This document shows positions 9,312-18,684 of a stretch of 64,000 nt of DNA, piece after piece. A program made the position numbers and the translations under genes. This stretch comes from an uncultured Ruminococcus sp. (lineage in GTDB: Bacteria; Bacillota; Clostridia; Oscillospirales; Ruminococcaceae), in NCBI GenBank assembly GCA_934435205.1, contig CAKSAK010000008.1, forward strand, positions 1 through 64,000, given 5' to 3'. Numbering within the stretch: the first letter of the stretch is position 1; every line of letters starts with the position of its first letter. Under the pieces are notes generated by a model. That model did not search any database, was not told where the DNA came from, and saw nothing but the letters and a program-made list of their open reading frames with translations.

Positions 9312-10010
9312 ATGAAGAATATTCCTATACTCGCCGCACTGTCTGCGGTGATCCTTACAGGCTGCGGAAATATCTCGCCGCCCTTCAAAGCCGAGCAGAC
9401 AACGGTCACAACAGCCGCACCGACAGTAAGTGCGGCTGCCTCTTCGGAGGCTGAAAGTACCGTCGATGAAGAACAGGTAAAACATGATACCTTTATTGCC
9501 GAGTTTTTCGACTCAAATATATGCTTTGTTGACACAAGCACATTGGTAACAGAGGCAATGAAAGGCTGTTCTTTTGATAATGAAACTGATAATTCAAATG
9601 GTGTGCAGAAGATAACGCTCAAAGGCACAAACGGCGGAGGAACTATTGATGTTATGTGCGTCGATCTATCGCAGGCTCAGCTTGATCACGATATGGAATA
9701 TATCCTTGAAAACTTCGGAGATTACTACTTTGGACAGACCTCCGCACAGATGAGCGGTATCACTGAGGACGATTTTGTGTCCAATTACAGAATGACAAGC
9801 AGCGTTGTATCAAAGGGCAAGTATCAGCGTTACGTCTCTGTTCAGAAGTCTGACGGTATGGCGACGCAGTTCGGTTACGCAGAAACCTACGCTGTGCTGA
9901 ACGAGAACAAGCTTACTGTTGTTTCGGGGGCATTTCTCAGCTCGGATATGATGGAAAGGCAGAGTTTTTCGGGGCTGATGAGCAGATTTGCGGAGAGTGT
10001 GAAGTATTAA
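9312..10010 (+). CDS. Conjugation-operon lipoprotein
   Basis: 232 aa with lipobox L-T-G-C (Cys18) and a Thr/Ala/Ser-rich linker to about residue 55. The remaining 175 residues form a globular domain with an alternating beta pattern and no motif I recognise. AAGGAGG (9298-9304) supports ATG 9312. Its place between the VirB2-like and primase-like genes suggests a surface component of the transfer apparatus or an exclusion factor, by context only. Confidence 0.75.
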   Translation: MKNIPILAALSAVILTGCGNISPPFKAEQTTVTTAAPTVSAAASSEAESTVDEEQVKHDTFIAEFFDSNICFVDTSTLVTEAMKGCSFDNETDNSNGVQKITLKGTNGGGTIDVMCVDLSQAQLDHDMEYILENFGDYYFGQTSAQMSGITEDDFVSNYRMTSSVVSKGKYQRYVSVQKSDGMATQFGYAETYAVLNENKLTVVSGAFLSSDMMERQSFSGLMSRFAESVKY

Positions 10011-10022
10011 GGCGGTGATAAA

Positions 10023-11423
10023 TTGCCATACATCCCATTCACAGACGAACAAAAAATCCTTGCCAACAGCGTTGACCTCGAAGAATTCCTGAGAATGCGA
10101 GGCGAGAAATTAGAGCGTGTTGGCAGAGAGCATAAGCTCATTTACTACGACAGTTCAGGCAAACACGACAGCATAACGCTCCGTGGTTCGACATGGTTTG
10201 ACCATAAAAATCAGGTTGGCGGCGGAGCAATAAAGTTTATGCAGGAGTTTTATGGTATGGACTTTCAGACTGCGGTACAGGAACTGTTGGGACAGAGGGT
10301 AACTCCGCTGTCCCACAGTCCGCCGAAAGTATCGGCAAAGGAAGAAAAGAAAGAGTTCAGACTTCCCGAGACAAACACAAATATGCATAGGGTTTATGCC
10401 TACCTGATAAAGCAGAGGTTCATTTCTCCCGATATTATCAGCCATTTTGCAAAACAGCACACGCTTTATGAGGACAAGGAACATCACAATGCCGTGTTTG
10501 TAGGAATTGATGAAAACGGCGTTCCAAGGCAGGCAAGCAAGCGTTCAACAAATTCTTACGGCAATAGTTTCAGGATCACTTGTCAAGGTTCTGACACAAG
10601 ATACAGCTTTGCACATTTCGGTGAAAGCAAAAGGCTCTATGTGTTTGAGGCTCCCATAGATATGATGAGTTTTCTTACGCTTTATCCGAAAGACTGGCAA
10701 AAGCACAGTTGCATTGCAATGAACGGAGTGTATGAAAATGCTGTGCTTGCGGCATTAAAGAATCATTCTAACTTATCGGAAGTAATTCTCTGCGTTGATA
10801 ATGACGAAGGAGGGATCGAGGCCGTTGACCGCTTAAAAGATATTCTTTCAGAGAATGGATATACCGATGTGAAACGGCTTGCACCGAAGTTTAAGGACTG
10901 GAACGAGGTGCTGAAAGCAAAGAACGGGGTCAAAGCTTTACCTGCTGTTCCTCACAAGCGGAAGGAAGAATATCTGAAAGAAGTAAGCGAACTGGGGTAT
11001 TTAAAATGCCGTCCCGATAAGCTGACCTCGCAAATCTATGCAACATTCAAAAACGGACAATACAAATATCTTGCCGAGTATGCACTTGCAGGCTCGGCGT
11101 TTTTTATTGATAAAAGCTGTGAAAAGGATATGTTTGCAAAGCTTAGAGCCAAGCTGAAAGCAGAGTACAAGCCGTACACAGATAAAGGCAAAATAACCGC
11201 TAAGCAAAGAAATTTGCAGGAATGTGTTACGGCAGTAATGAAAGATCTAAGGCAAACAGCTCGTACCCGTGAGCAGTGTATAAATACGGCGAAACTCCTG
11301 TATCAGCTTGCGGATAGGGCTGTCAGCTTAGCTGTTGAAGAAACTCTGTCTGAACCTGTGGCAGAACATATCGAATCAGAGGACATCGTTTGCGAACCCG
11401 AACCTTGTATGGAATTCGGGTAA
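10023..11423 (+). CDS. DUF3991/toprim primase-like protein
   Basis: 466 aa starting at TTG 10023 after a GGCGGTG site. Residues ~1-90 resemble the primase-type N-terminal domain of mobile-element proteins (W-F-D-H-K-N-Q-V-G-G-G-A-I-K-F), but the zinc-binding CHC2 cysteines are absent. A DUF3991 region follows. A toprim domain spans about 200-290, with F-E-A-P-I-D-M-M-S and the acidic C-V-D-N-D-E-G-G motif that binds metal. The C-terminal 150 residues are helical and charged. Such proteins are thought to prime DNA synthesis in the recipient after conjugation. Confidence 0.8.
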   Translation: MPYIPFTDEQKILANSVDLEEFLRMRGEKLERVGREHKLIYYDSSGKHDSITLRGSTWFDHKNQVGGGAIKFMQEFYGMDFQTAVQELLGQRVTPLSHSPPKVSAKEEKKEFRLPETNTNMHRVYAYLIKQRFISPDIISHFAKQHTLYEDKEHHNAVFVGIDENGVPRQASKRSTNSYGNSFRITCQGSDTRYSFAHFGESKRLYVFEAPIDMMSFLTLYPKDWQKHSCIAMNGVYENAVLAALKNHSNLSEVILCVDNDEGGIEAVDRLKDILSENGYTDVKRLAPKFKDWNEVLKAKNGVKALPAVPHKRKEEYLKEVSELGYLKCRPDKLTSQIYATFKNGQYKYLAEYALAGSAFFIDKSCEKDMFAKLRAKLKAEYKPYTDKGKITAKQRNLQECVTAVMKDLRQTARTREQCINTAKLLYQLADRAVSLAVEETLSEPVAEHIESEDIVCEPEPCMEFG

Positions 11424-11505
11424 TGCTATACCCTCCGCCTCACAGCGCAATACCTTGAAGATAACAAACTAACTATCTTATTAAATACAAAAGATAGAAT
11501 ATTCT

Positions 11506-13299
11506 ATGATTGGAAGTGAAAAATTGAATGAAAAACAAATGATTTTAATAGGCGTGCTTGCAGTGATTTTTGTTGCATTTTTAGTAGTTGTAAATCTGCT
11601 TGACAACAAGTCGCTTAACGGAATTAAGGCGAAAAAGGTCGGCAACGGACAGCACGGAACTGCAAGGTGGGCGACGAAAACGGAGATAAAGAGAACTTTT
11701 ATCCCTCTGCCATTCGAGCCTGAACTCTGGCGGCAGGGTAAGAATCTGCCGACTGTACAAGGCACAGTTGTTGGTTGCAGAGGTTCAGGGAAGAAAACCA
11801 TAGCTCTTGTGGATGACGGAGATGTTCATACGCTGCTGATAGGAGCTGCAGGTGTCGGCAAGACCGCATACTTTTTGTACCCTAACATCGAACTTGCCTG
11901 TGCAAGCGGAATGTCGTTCATCAGTACCGATACAAAGGGCGATGTGGCACGAAATTACGGAACTATCGCAAGCAAATATTACGGTTACAATGTTTCTGTT
12001 CTCGACCTTAGAAATCCCACACGTTCAGACGAGAACAATATACTGCATCTTGTTAATAAATACATGGATTTGTATTTGGAAGATAAGAGCAATCTTTCAG
12101 CGAAAGCAAAGGCTGAGAAATATGCTAAGATCACAGCAAAAACAATAATCAACATCGGCGGCGGTGACAGCCACAGCTACGGACAAAACGCTTTTTTCTA
12201 CGATGCGGCTGAGGGTCTGCTCGCCTCTGTTATCCTGCTTTTAGCGGAGTTTGGCGACAAGAACGAACGTCACATTGTTTCGGTTTTCAAGCTGATACAG
12301 GACTTGCTCGCAAAATATCAGCCAGACCCGAAAGCAAAACCTAAAATGTATTTTTCAAAACTTATGGACAGGCTTCCAAGCGAACACAAAGCAAAGTGGC
12401 TTGCAGGAGCGGCTCTGAATGCGTCCGACCAATCTATGCTGTCGGTAATGTCGACTGCACTTTCAAGGCTAAACAGTTTTCTTGATTCTGAACTTGAACA
12501 AATGCTGTGCTTTGGAACGGCGATAGACGCTGAGAAGTTCTGCAATGAAAAGTCTGCTATCTTTATTGTTCTTCCCGAAGAAGATACAAGCAAGTACTTT
12601 ATGGTCAGCCTGCTTATCCAGCAGCTTTACCGTGAGATATTAGTCATTGCAGACGAAAACGGCGGAAAGCTTAAAAACAGAGTTATGTTTTACTGCGATG
12701 AGTTCGGCACGTTCCCGAAAATAGACGGTGCTGAAGCAATGTTCTCCGCAGGACGTTCAAGAAAGATATCAATCGTTGCAATAATTCAGTCCTTTGCCCA
12801 GCTTGAACAGAACTACGGGAAACAAGGCATGGAGATCATCGCCGACAACACTCAGCTGACTGTTTTCGGTGGATTTGCTCCAAATTCTCAGTCTGCGGAG
12901 GTTCTTTCCAAGTCCCTCGGAGAACAGACCGTGTTAAGCGGATCTGTTTCGCATGGCAGGGATAAAAGTCAGTCCTTGCAGATGATTGGACGTCCTTTGA
13001 TGACGGTGGACGAACTCAAAAGTATGCCAAAAGGTCAATTTATCGTAATGAAAACAGGAACACACCCGATGATTTCAAAGCTGAAATTGTTCTTTAAATG
13101 GGGGATTAAATTTGAGGCAGAATACTGTCTCCCTGATAAAACAGCAAGGCAGGTTTGTTACAAAAATCGTGATGAATTAATCAGAGATGTGGAGGTTAAA
13201 TATCCGCAGAAAAAAGCTGTTGCTGCGGAAATTGAAGTGTCTGTCGATGATGAAGAATTTGATGAATTTCCGATGAGAAAAGCGAAAATTAAAACGTGA
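11506..13299 (+). CDS. VirD4/TraG-type coupling protein (T4CP)
   Basis: 597-aa ATPase that would recruit the relaxase-DNA complex to the secretion channel. One N-terminal membrane helix (about residues 12-31) is followed by the Walker A motif G-A-A-G-V-G-K-T (113-120). The D-T-K-G-D motif typical of T4CPs comes just after, and the Walker B stretch Y-C-D-E-F-G-T-F-P is near residue 400. It matches the CD1115-like family of Clostridial ICEs. The start is uncertain: ATG 11506 has no clear ribosome site, while in-frame TTG 11524 follows GGAAGTG; neither choice affects the domains. Confidence 0.92.
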   Translation: MIGSEKLNEKQMILIGVLAVIFVAFLVVVNLLDNKSLNGIKAKKVGNGQHGTARWATKTEIKRTFIPLPFEPELWRQGKNLPTVQGTVVGCRGSGKKTIALVDDGDVHTLLIGAAGVGKTAYFLYPNIELACASGMSFISTDTKGDVARNYGTIASKYYGYNVSVLDLRNPTRSDENNILHLVNKYMDLYLEDKSNLSAKAKAEKYAKITAKTIINIGGGDSHSYGQNAFFYDAAEGLLASVILLLAEFGDKNERHIVSVFKLIQDLLAKYQPDPKAKPKMYFSKLMDRLPSEHKAKWLAGAALNASDQSMLSVMSTALSRLNSFLDSELEQMLCFGTAIDAEKFCNEKSAIFIVLPEEDTSKYFMVSLLIQQLYREILVIADENGGKLKNRVMFYCDEFGTFPKIDGAEAMFSAGRSRKISIVAIIQSFAQLEQNYGKQGMEIIADNTQLTVFGGFAPNSQSAEVLSKSLGEQTVLSGSVSHGRDKSQSLQMIGRPLMTVDELKSMPKGQFIVMKTGTHPMISKLKLFFKWGIKFEAEYCLPDKTARQVCYKNRDELIRDVEVKYPQKKAVAAEIEVSVDDEEFDEFPMRKAKIKT

Positions 13300-13314
13300 G
13301 GAGGCTGATGCAAA

Positions 13315-13605
13315 TTGATATTACCGAGAAGAATTTACGATTTAGGTCTTAGCCACAAGGCTGTGGCTGTGTACTGTTATCTTGCAAATCGTGCGGATAA
13401 GAATGGGGAGTGCTATCCGTCCGTGCGCAGGATAGCCGAAGATTTGAGCATACACAAAAGCACGGTGTTTCGGGCGTTTAAGGAGCTTGAAAACCGTGGA
13501 TTGTTAGAACGGATACCTCGCTATCATATCCAAGGAGGACGCCGCAGCTCGCTGTACAGAGTAAAGGGCGAGATAACAAAGGCAGGAGGTGGTGCGGATG
13601 TTTGA
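13315..13605 (+). CDS. Helix-turn-helix DNA-binding protein (HTH_36 type)
   Basis: 96 aa from TTG 13315, preceded by GAGGAGG (13298-13304); the nearby ATG 13308 is out of frame. The sequence reads as a winged HTH: L-S-H-K-A-V-A-V-Y-C-Y-L-A-N-R-A, then Y-P-S-V-R-R-I-A-E-D-L-S-I-H-K-S-T-V-F-R-A-F as the HTH, and a wing ending S-S-L-Y-R-V. These domains occur in replication initiators and small regulators on ICEs. It may regulate the conjugation operon; the next gene starts inside its 3' end. Confidence 0.8.
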   Translation: MILPRRIYDLGLSHKAVAVYCYLANRADKNGECYPSVRRIAEDLSIHKSTVFRAFKELENRGLLERIPRYHIQGGRRSSLYRVKGEITKAGGGADV

Positions 13606-14527
13606 TTGGATCGGCGACGCCATTAACTGGATAGGCGACGGAATATCAAGCCTTTGGGATAACACGGTAGGTTCTGCGGTAGACGCAATTACCGACGAGA
13701 TATGGAATATTATGTTTGAGTGGCTTTTCAACCTCATTTACGGCGCAGTAGCCGATCTTTTTGAATTTATCAATGCAAGCACAAGCAGTATTTTCGCTCT
13801 GTCGTGGGTGCAGTCGTTCATAGCATTGTTCCACAGTCTCGCATGGATGCTGTTTGTCTGCGGACTTATCGTAGCGGTATTTGACACGGCGATAGCCTAT
13901 GAATCGGGTCAGGCGAATATCAAAAATACCTGTCTGAACGTGTTGAAAGGGTTCATGGCGGCAAGTCTGGTTACTGTTGTTCCGCAAAGACTTTACTCGT
14001 TTTGCGTTAATTTGCAGGGTACATTTTCAAGCGATTTGCTTGGAAATTTCATATCGGGAACAACAACGACAGTAGCTGATTCGGGGCTGACCGTGATTAT
14101 GGCACTGGCGATGGACGTAAGTCTGTTCAGCCTGTTTTTTATCATACTTTTCGGCTATTGTACAGTAAAAGTTGTGTTTTCAAACATTAAGCGTGGCGGC
14201 ATAATGCTGTGTCAGATTGCTGTGGGAAGTCTGTATCTTTTTGGAGTTCCGAGAGGTTACACGGACGGTTTTTACAGCTGGTGCAAGCAAGTTATTGCCA
14301 CCTGTCTGACGGCGTTTTTGCAGACAACGATACTCTACCTCGGACTGCTGACCTACACTCAGCACGCTTTATTGGCGGTTGGTATTTGCTTGTCGGCAAC
14401 GGAAGTTCCGAGGATTGCGCAGATGTATGGACTTGATACTTCCGTAAGAGTCAATATGATGTCTGTCAGTCATACGGTCAGCATGGGGACTAAGGCTGTC
14501 GGAATGTTGAAAGGAGGGGCAAAATGA
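13598..14527 (+). CDS. VirB6/TrbL-like polytopic conjugation protein
   Basis: ATG 13598 has AGGAGG 8 bases upstream and overlaps the HTH gene. The 309-aa product begins with a W-I-G-D repeat amphipathic segment and has about six membrane helices (near residues 45-65, 80-105, 125-145, 165-195, 205-225, 235-270). The topology and position before the VirB3- and VirB4-like genes fit the channel-forming VirB6/TrbL class seen in Clostridial ICEs. The role in transfer is inferred from context and topology. Confidence 0.8.
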   Translation: MFDWIGDAINWIGDGISSLWDNTVGSAVDAITDEIWNIMFEWLFNLIYGAVADLFEFINASTSSIFALSWVQSFIALFHSLAWMLFVCGLIVAVFDTAIAYESGQANIKNTCLNVLKGFMAASLVTVVPQRLYSFCVNLQGTFSSDLLGNFISGTTTTVADSGLTVIMALAMDVSLFSLFFIILFGYCTVKVVFSNIKRGGIMLCQIAVGSLYLFGVPRGYTDGFYSWCKQVIATCLTAFLQTTILYLGLLTYTQHALLAVGICLSATEVPRIAQMYGLDTSVRVNMMSVSHTVSMGTKAVGMLKGGAK

Positions 14528-14790
14528 AAACCTACATCTACCCCGAAAACCTGAGAGCCAACGTAAAGCTGTGGTTCTGGAATGTTCGTGATTTTATCAT
14601 AATCTGCGGCGGAATAATTCTGTCGGTAATTGTGCTTGTGAATCTGTGGAACGTCCTGCCTTTTGCGGCGACCGCCTGCTTTGCGTTTCTCTCGCTTCGA
14701 GTTGACGAAACGGCGATTATGGACTATATTTTTAATGCTGCGAAGTTCTTTCTGACATCGCAGCAATTGTATTTTTGGAGGGAAAATTAA
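14524..14790 (+). CDS. PrgI/VirB3-like small membrane protein
   Basis: 88 aa starting in a 4-base overlap (ATGA). After a short N-terminal segment (Y-I-Y-P-E-N-L-R-A) there are two close membrane helices at about residues 22-42 and 46-60, then a conserved-looking tail ending Y-F-W-R-E-N. This matches the PrgI-family/VirB3 proteins that pair with VirB4 ATPases, and the VirB4-like genes follow directly. Confidence 0.75.
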   Translation: MKTYIYPENLRANVKLWFWNVRDFIIICGGIILSVIVLVNLWNVLPFAATACFAFLSLRVDETAIMDYIFNAAKFFLTSQQLYFWREN

Positions 14791-15369
14791 ATGACAAAGA
14801 ACAAAAACAGCGTTCAGGGTCTTATCGGCTTTGAACGTTTTTCACGTTTTGGAGTAAAAACCGACAAAGCTGAGATAGCATTTTTCAGCGTAGAGCCCAC
14901 CAATATTTCCGTGCTTTCAGCGGCTAACATCGACGTGAAGATACATCATCTTATGATGTTATTGAGTACCATACCTGACCTAGAAATACTGGCATTGGAC
15001 TCCTGCGAGTGTTTTGACAGCAATAAAAATCATCTTAGGAAAAGGCTTGAAAAAGAGCAGAACGAGGCAGTCAGAAAACTGCTGCAGGCGGACTATGATT
15101 TTCTTGACGAGATTCAGGTAGAGATGTCCTCGGCAAGACAGTTTATTTTTGCGGTGCGGTTCAGGCGTGAAAAAGACGAGCAGATTTTTAACATCATCAA
15201 TCGAGTGGATAAGGCTATCTCAGAACACGGATTTGCGGCAAAACGAATGGGCAAGTCTGACATCAAACGTATGCTTGCACTGTACTTCGGGACAAGCATA
15301 TCGGGTGAGGATATCCCCGATATTGAGGGAGAAACCGAATTTGATTTGGAGGAATTGCATGAGAATTAA
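14791..15369 (+). CDS. VirB4-associated protein of the conjugation operon
   Basis: 192 aa, starting immediately after the VirB3-like stop. It is soluble and mixed alpha/beta, with F-F-S-V-E-P-T-N-I-S-V-L early and an acidic tail. Similar proteins sit just before VirB4 in Firmicute ICEs and look like a detached N-terminal VirB4 region. The next gene starts inside its 3' end, so the two are coupled. No catalytic motif is visible. Confidence 0.65.
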   Translation: MTKNKNSVQGLIGFERFSRFGVKTDKAEIAFFSVEPTNISVLSAANIDVKIHHLMMLLSTIPDLEILALDSCECFDSNKNHLRKRLEKEQNEAVRKLLQADYDFLDEIQVEMSSARQFIFAVRFRREKDEQIFNIINRVDKAISEHGFAAKRMGKSDIKRMLALYFGTSISGEDIPDIEGETEFDLEELHEN

Positions 15370-17194
15370 TTTACGAAAAAAGAAAAATCTGACGGACGAA
15401 CAGCTTGAAATTATCAGCACAAAGGACTTTTTTGACCGCACTGTTCCGGGAATAATCAAGTTTTACACTGACCACTATATCTGCGGAAACTTCTACAAGT
15501 CCTGCTGGGCGGTGACGGAGTATCCGCCAAGTACGGAAGAAACGGCTATACTTGCTCACCTTGCGGACAGGAACGGTGTAACGCTCCGTATCTACAACCG
15601 ACTTGTTACAAGCATGGAGCAAAGGAAGATCGTTCAGCAGGCAATGCGTAAGAACCATATGATGACCACCACAAATGACATCAACGAAAGCATCAAGGCT
15701 CAGAACAACATCGACGATGTGGTAGAACTGCTGTCGGAGCTTAGAAGGAACAAAGAGCCGCTCCTGCATACAGCCGTGTTTATCGAGCTAAAAGCAAGTA
15801 CTGAGGATAAGCTGAAAGAACTGCAGGCTGATATTCAAATGGAACTGACACGTTCCAAAATATCCGTTGATAGACTGCTGTTACGACAGAAAGAGGGATT
15901 TATTTCTGTTCTTCCTACAGGCAATAACGTGTTTGCAAGTCAGTTTGAAAGAGTGCTTCCTGCAAGCTCGGTGGCTGATCTTTATCCCCTCAACTATTCG
16001 GGCAAGACCGATGAAAACGGATTCTATATCGGGCGAGATAAGTACGGCTCGAATGTTCTTGTGGATTTCGATAGACGAACTGAGGACAAGACAAACAGCA
16101 ATATTCTCATTCTCGGCAACAGCGGTCAGGGTAAGTCGTACTTGATGAAGCTTTTGCTGTGCAATCAGCGTGAGGCAGGCAAATCTATCCTCTGTTTAGA
16201 CCCGGAAGCCGAGTACCATGACCTTTGTTCAAATCTCGGCGGCACCTACATTGACATGATGTCGGGTGAGTATATGATCAATCCTCTTGAACCGAAAGCA
16301 TGGGGCGACGGCGACAGAGCGGATTCCGATTCGCCCGAAGCGTTCCGCAAGGTCACCCGACTTAGTCAGCACATCAGCTATTTGAAAGACTTTTTCAGAG
16401 CGTACAAGGATTTTAGTGACGCCGAAGTCGATACGATAGAAATTATGCTGATGAAGCTCTATGCAAGATTCGGTATTGATGACTTCACGGATTTCAGTAC
16501 GCAGAAAAACGAGGATTATCCGATTATGAGCGATCTATACGAACTCATAGAAAAGGAATTTATGGCATTCGATCACGAGAAGAAACATCTCTACACCGAA
16601 GAAATACTGCAGAATATCTGTTTGGGATTGCACTCAATGTGCAAGGGAGCGGAATCGAAATATTTCAACGGCAGAACAAACATCAAGGACGGAGAGTTTA
16701 TCTGTTTCGGCGTAAAAGGTCTTATGGATACAAACAAACGGCTGAAAGATACGCTGCTGTTCAACATTCTAAGCTACATGAGCAATCAGCTTTTAGGGCG
16801 CGGAAATACTGTTGCGGCAGTCGATGAGCTGTATTTATTCCTCACTAATATGACGGCGATAGAATATATTCGTAACGGTATGAAACGTGTGCGTAAGAAA
16901 GAGTCCTCGTTTATTCTGGCAAGTCAGAATATCGAGGACTTTCTGCTGCCTGAGATAAAGGAGTTCACCAAGCCGCTGTTTTCTATTCCTTCACATCATT
17001 TTCTGTTCAATCCGGGAAACATCTCGCCCACAGCATTTATTGACACCTTACAGTTGGAAGAGTCAGAGTACAGCCTTATCAAATATCCCGAAAGAGGAAC
17101 TTGCCTGTATCGGTGCGGAAATGAGAGATATCTGCTGCAGGTCATTGCCCCTGCTTACAAGGCGGCACTGTTTGGTTCGGCTGGGGGAAGATAA
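15359..17194 (+). CDS. VirB4-like conjugation ATPase
   Basis: 611 aa. ATG 15359 follows GGAGG (15348-15352); the longer frame to 15149 overlaps the previous gene and is rejected. Walker A is G-N-S-G-Q-G-K-S (253-260). A D-P-E-A-E-Y motif follows, and the Walker B-like V-D-E-L-Y-L-F region is near residue 490. An S-Q-N-I-E-D-F motif is typical of VirB4 from Gram-positive ICEs (CD1110-like). It would energise assembly of the transfer channel at the membrane. Confidence 0.92.
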   Translation: MRINLRKKKNLTDEQLEIISTKDFFDRTVPGIIKFYTDHYICGNFYKSCWAVTEYPPSTEETAILAHLADRNGVTLRIYNRLVTSMEQRKIVQQAMRKNHMMTTTNDINESIKAQNNIDDVVELLSELRRNKEPLLHTAVFIELKASTEDKLKELQADIQMELTRSKISVDRLLLRQKEGFISVLPTGNNVFASQFERVLPASSVADLYPLNYSGKTDENGFYIGRDKYGSNVLVDFDRRTEDKTNSNILILGNSGQGKSYLMKLLLCNQREAGKSILCLDPEAEYHDLCSNLGGTYIDMMSGEYMINPLEPKAWGDGDRADSDSPEAFRKVTRLSQHISYLKDFFRAYKDFSDAEVDTIEIMLMKLYARFGIDDFTDFSTQKNEDYPIMSDLYELIEKEFMAFDHEKKHLYTEEILQNICLGLHSMCKGAESKYFNGRTNIKDGEFICFGVKGLMDTNKRLKDTLLFNILSYMSNQLLGRGNTVAAVDELYLFLTNMTAIEYIRNGMKRVRKKESSFILASQNIEDFLLPEIKEFTKPLFSIPSHHFLFNPGNISPTAFIDTLQLEESEYSLIKYPERGTCLYRCGNERYLLQVIAPAYKAALFGSAGGR

Positions 17195-17250
17195 AACTGT
17201 TCGCAACAGGTGTAAAATTTGAGTTTGACTACAATAGGAGGTCGATAAAA

Positions 17251-17445
17251 ATGCAGAAGAAAAAATACGGCATATGGAAAACACGTTATGCTGAGAACAG
17301 CAGAAATATTTTTGAGGATTGGGTTCGTCATAACGGCGAGCCCATTTTGTTTGCAACGGAGCGTGGTGCACTTGAATATATGCACGGCATAGAAATGAAA
17401 ACGCAGGGTGCGTTTACTGAATTTGAAATTCGTGAGGTGATGTAA
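17251..17445 (+). CDS. 64-aa conserved-style protein, unknown function
   Basis: Good AGGAGG site (17236-17241) before ATG 17251. The small soluble protein has aromatic residues (Y-G-I-W-K-T-R-Y) and looks mixed alpha/beta. Its stop overlaps the start of the next gene. It lies between the VirB4-like ATPase and the hydrolase, so it is likely co-expressed with the transfer genes. No recognised domain. Confidence 0.65.
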   Translation: MQKKKYGIWKTRYAENSRNIFEDWVRHNGEPILFATERGALEYMHGIEMKTQGAFTEFEIREVM

Positions 17446-18425
17446 TGTCGGCGACAGTTGCGGCGGCTCTTAAAAAGGCAGCCGTATATATTCTTGGTGA
17501 TGAAAAAAAGCGAGGCAAGCTTGTGACTGTGGTGCTTAGTGCTGCGGTGGGTCTGCTCCTTTTGTTGTGTGCTCCTGCGGTGATGCTTTCTTCTCTTGGG
17601 GAGGTCGGCGAGGAAGCTCAAGTGCCTGAACTTCACATTAATGCCGATGATTTTTACAGCTCTCTTGACAGTGAAAGCAGGCAAAGGCTCGATGATATCC
17701 GATCAGCAGGTAATGACATTGCAAACGCTATGGACGAAAAGGGTGTCAAGGTTCAGACCATAAAGGCTCAGCTGATATATATGTCTTACTTTGAAGATGT
17801 TCAGAATTTTAATGCTGAGTCATACGCAAATTTGTTCGCTGTTGCTCCAAATGACAGTGATTTAATTGCGGCGATAAATTCGACTTACGGCTTGGAGATA
17901 GACTATGACGAATTTGTTCGCACATACACATTTGTTATGAACAGCACCATAAATGCGTTTATGTTTACTGATACAGGCACGAAAAATTGTGCTGATCTTG
18001 CGGCTTGGGCTGATAATGCTTACATCTCAGGCTGGGGATATATGAACGGTTTTATCGGTGGAAGGAATGAAACTGACAGGATACGTTATGCAGATAACGC
18101 AGGACTTGTGCTGGGGTATCTGAACTACAGTCCGACCGATAAAAAGTTTGATTCTGCTTACAGCACATTGGTTTATACCGAACAAGGCTGTATAGATACT
18201 ATGCCTGAAGTTGTCGGGATAGGGCTGTTTGACGGGAGTCAGCACGGAATTTATGTGGGAAACGGAGAAGTTGTTTACAGCTCTGAAAGCGTTGGTTATG
18301 TCACAAAAGAGCCTGTTTCAAATGGCAGCTGGACAAGTTGGTGTACCTATGAAGGAGTGGATTATCCACAGGAGGTGACTGACGCTATTGAAAGTTTGAA
18401 TGAGGACAGCTCATTAGAAAATTAA
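17445..18425 (+). CDS. Membrane-anchored NlpC/P60-like cell-wall hydrolase (VirB1 role)
   Basis: 326 aa. Basic N-terminus, one membrane helix at about residues 26-46, then a large extracellular part. The C-terminal ~140 residues have an NlpC/P60-like pattern: catalytic Cys in K-N-C-A-D-L-A-A-W, and the His in S-Q-H-G-I-Y-V-G-N-G. This resembles the CD1108-like proteins of Clostridial ICEs, which open peptidoglycan for the transfer channel. The middle (~60-175) is helical and may hold a second wall-related domain. Overlap with the preceding gene shows coupling. Confidence 0.75.
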   Translation: MSATVAAALKKAAVYILGDEKKRGKLVTVVLSAAVGLLLLLCAPAVMLSSLGEVGEEAQVPELHINADDFYSSLDSESRQRLDDIRSAGNDIANAMDEKGVKVQTIKAQLIYMSYFEDVQNFNAESYANLFAVAPNDSDLIAAINSTYGLEIDYDEFVRTYTFVMNSTINAFMFTDTGTKNCADLAAWADNAYISGWGYMNGFIGGRNETDRIRYADNAGLVLGYLNYSPTDKKFDSAYSTLVYTEQGCIDTMPEVVGIGLFDGSQHGIYVGNGEVVYSSESVGYVTKEPVSNGSWTSWCTYEGVDYPQEVTDAIESLNEDSSLEN

Positions 18426-18445
18426 TTTTATTGGAGTGTGATAGG

Positions 18446-18682
18446 TTGAAAAAATCAGTTACTGTAAGTGTAAACGAGAAAAAGCTCTCTGCGATAGAGA
18501 TGTATCTTGAGCAGAAAAATACAACTCTTGCGGCGGAGCTTGAAAAATATGCAGATCAGCTTTACGGCAAGGTCGTTCCGCAGAATGTGAGAGATTTTAT
18601 TGATATGATGTCGGACAGAAAGCCTGCGAGAAAGCAAAAGATCACTGCTCCTGCCGAATCGGGGAAACGATCCGAGCAGTAA
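18446..18682 (+). CDS. DUF6103-like small ICE protein
   Basis: 78 aa from TTG 18446, with GGAG 9 bases upstream. The sequence K-L-S-A-I-E-M-Y-L-E-Q-K followed by L-A-A-E-L-E-K-Y-A-D-Q-L-Y and V-P-Q-N-V-R-D-F-I fits the DUF6103 family, helical proteins located before mobilisation genes in Clostridial ICEs. A role as a relaxosome or DNA-binding helper is plausible but unproven. It ends just before the hairpin-rich oriT candidate. Confidence 0.7.
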   Translation: MKKSVTVSVNEKKLSAIEMYLEQKNTTLAAELEKYADQLYGKVVPQNVRDFIDMMSDRKPARKQKITAPAESGKRSEQ

Positions 18683-18684
18683 TT

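Noticed and set aside
9032..9628. 198-codon minus-strand frame
   Set aside because: Overlaps two tightly packed conjugation genes on the other strand and has no promoter, ribosome site or domain.
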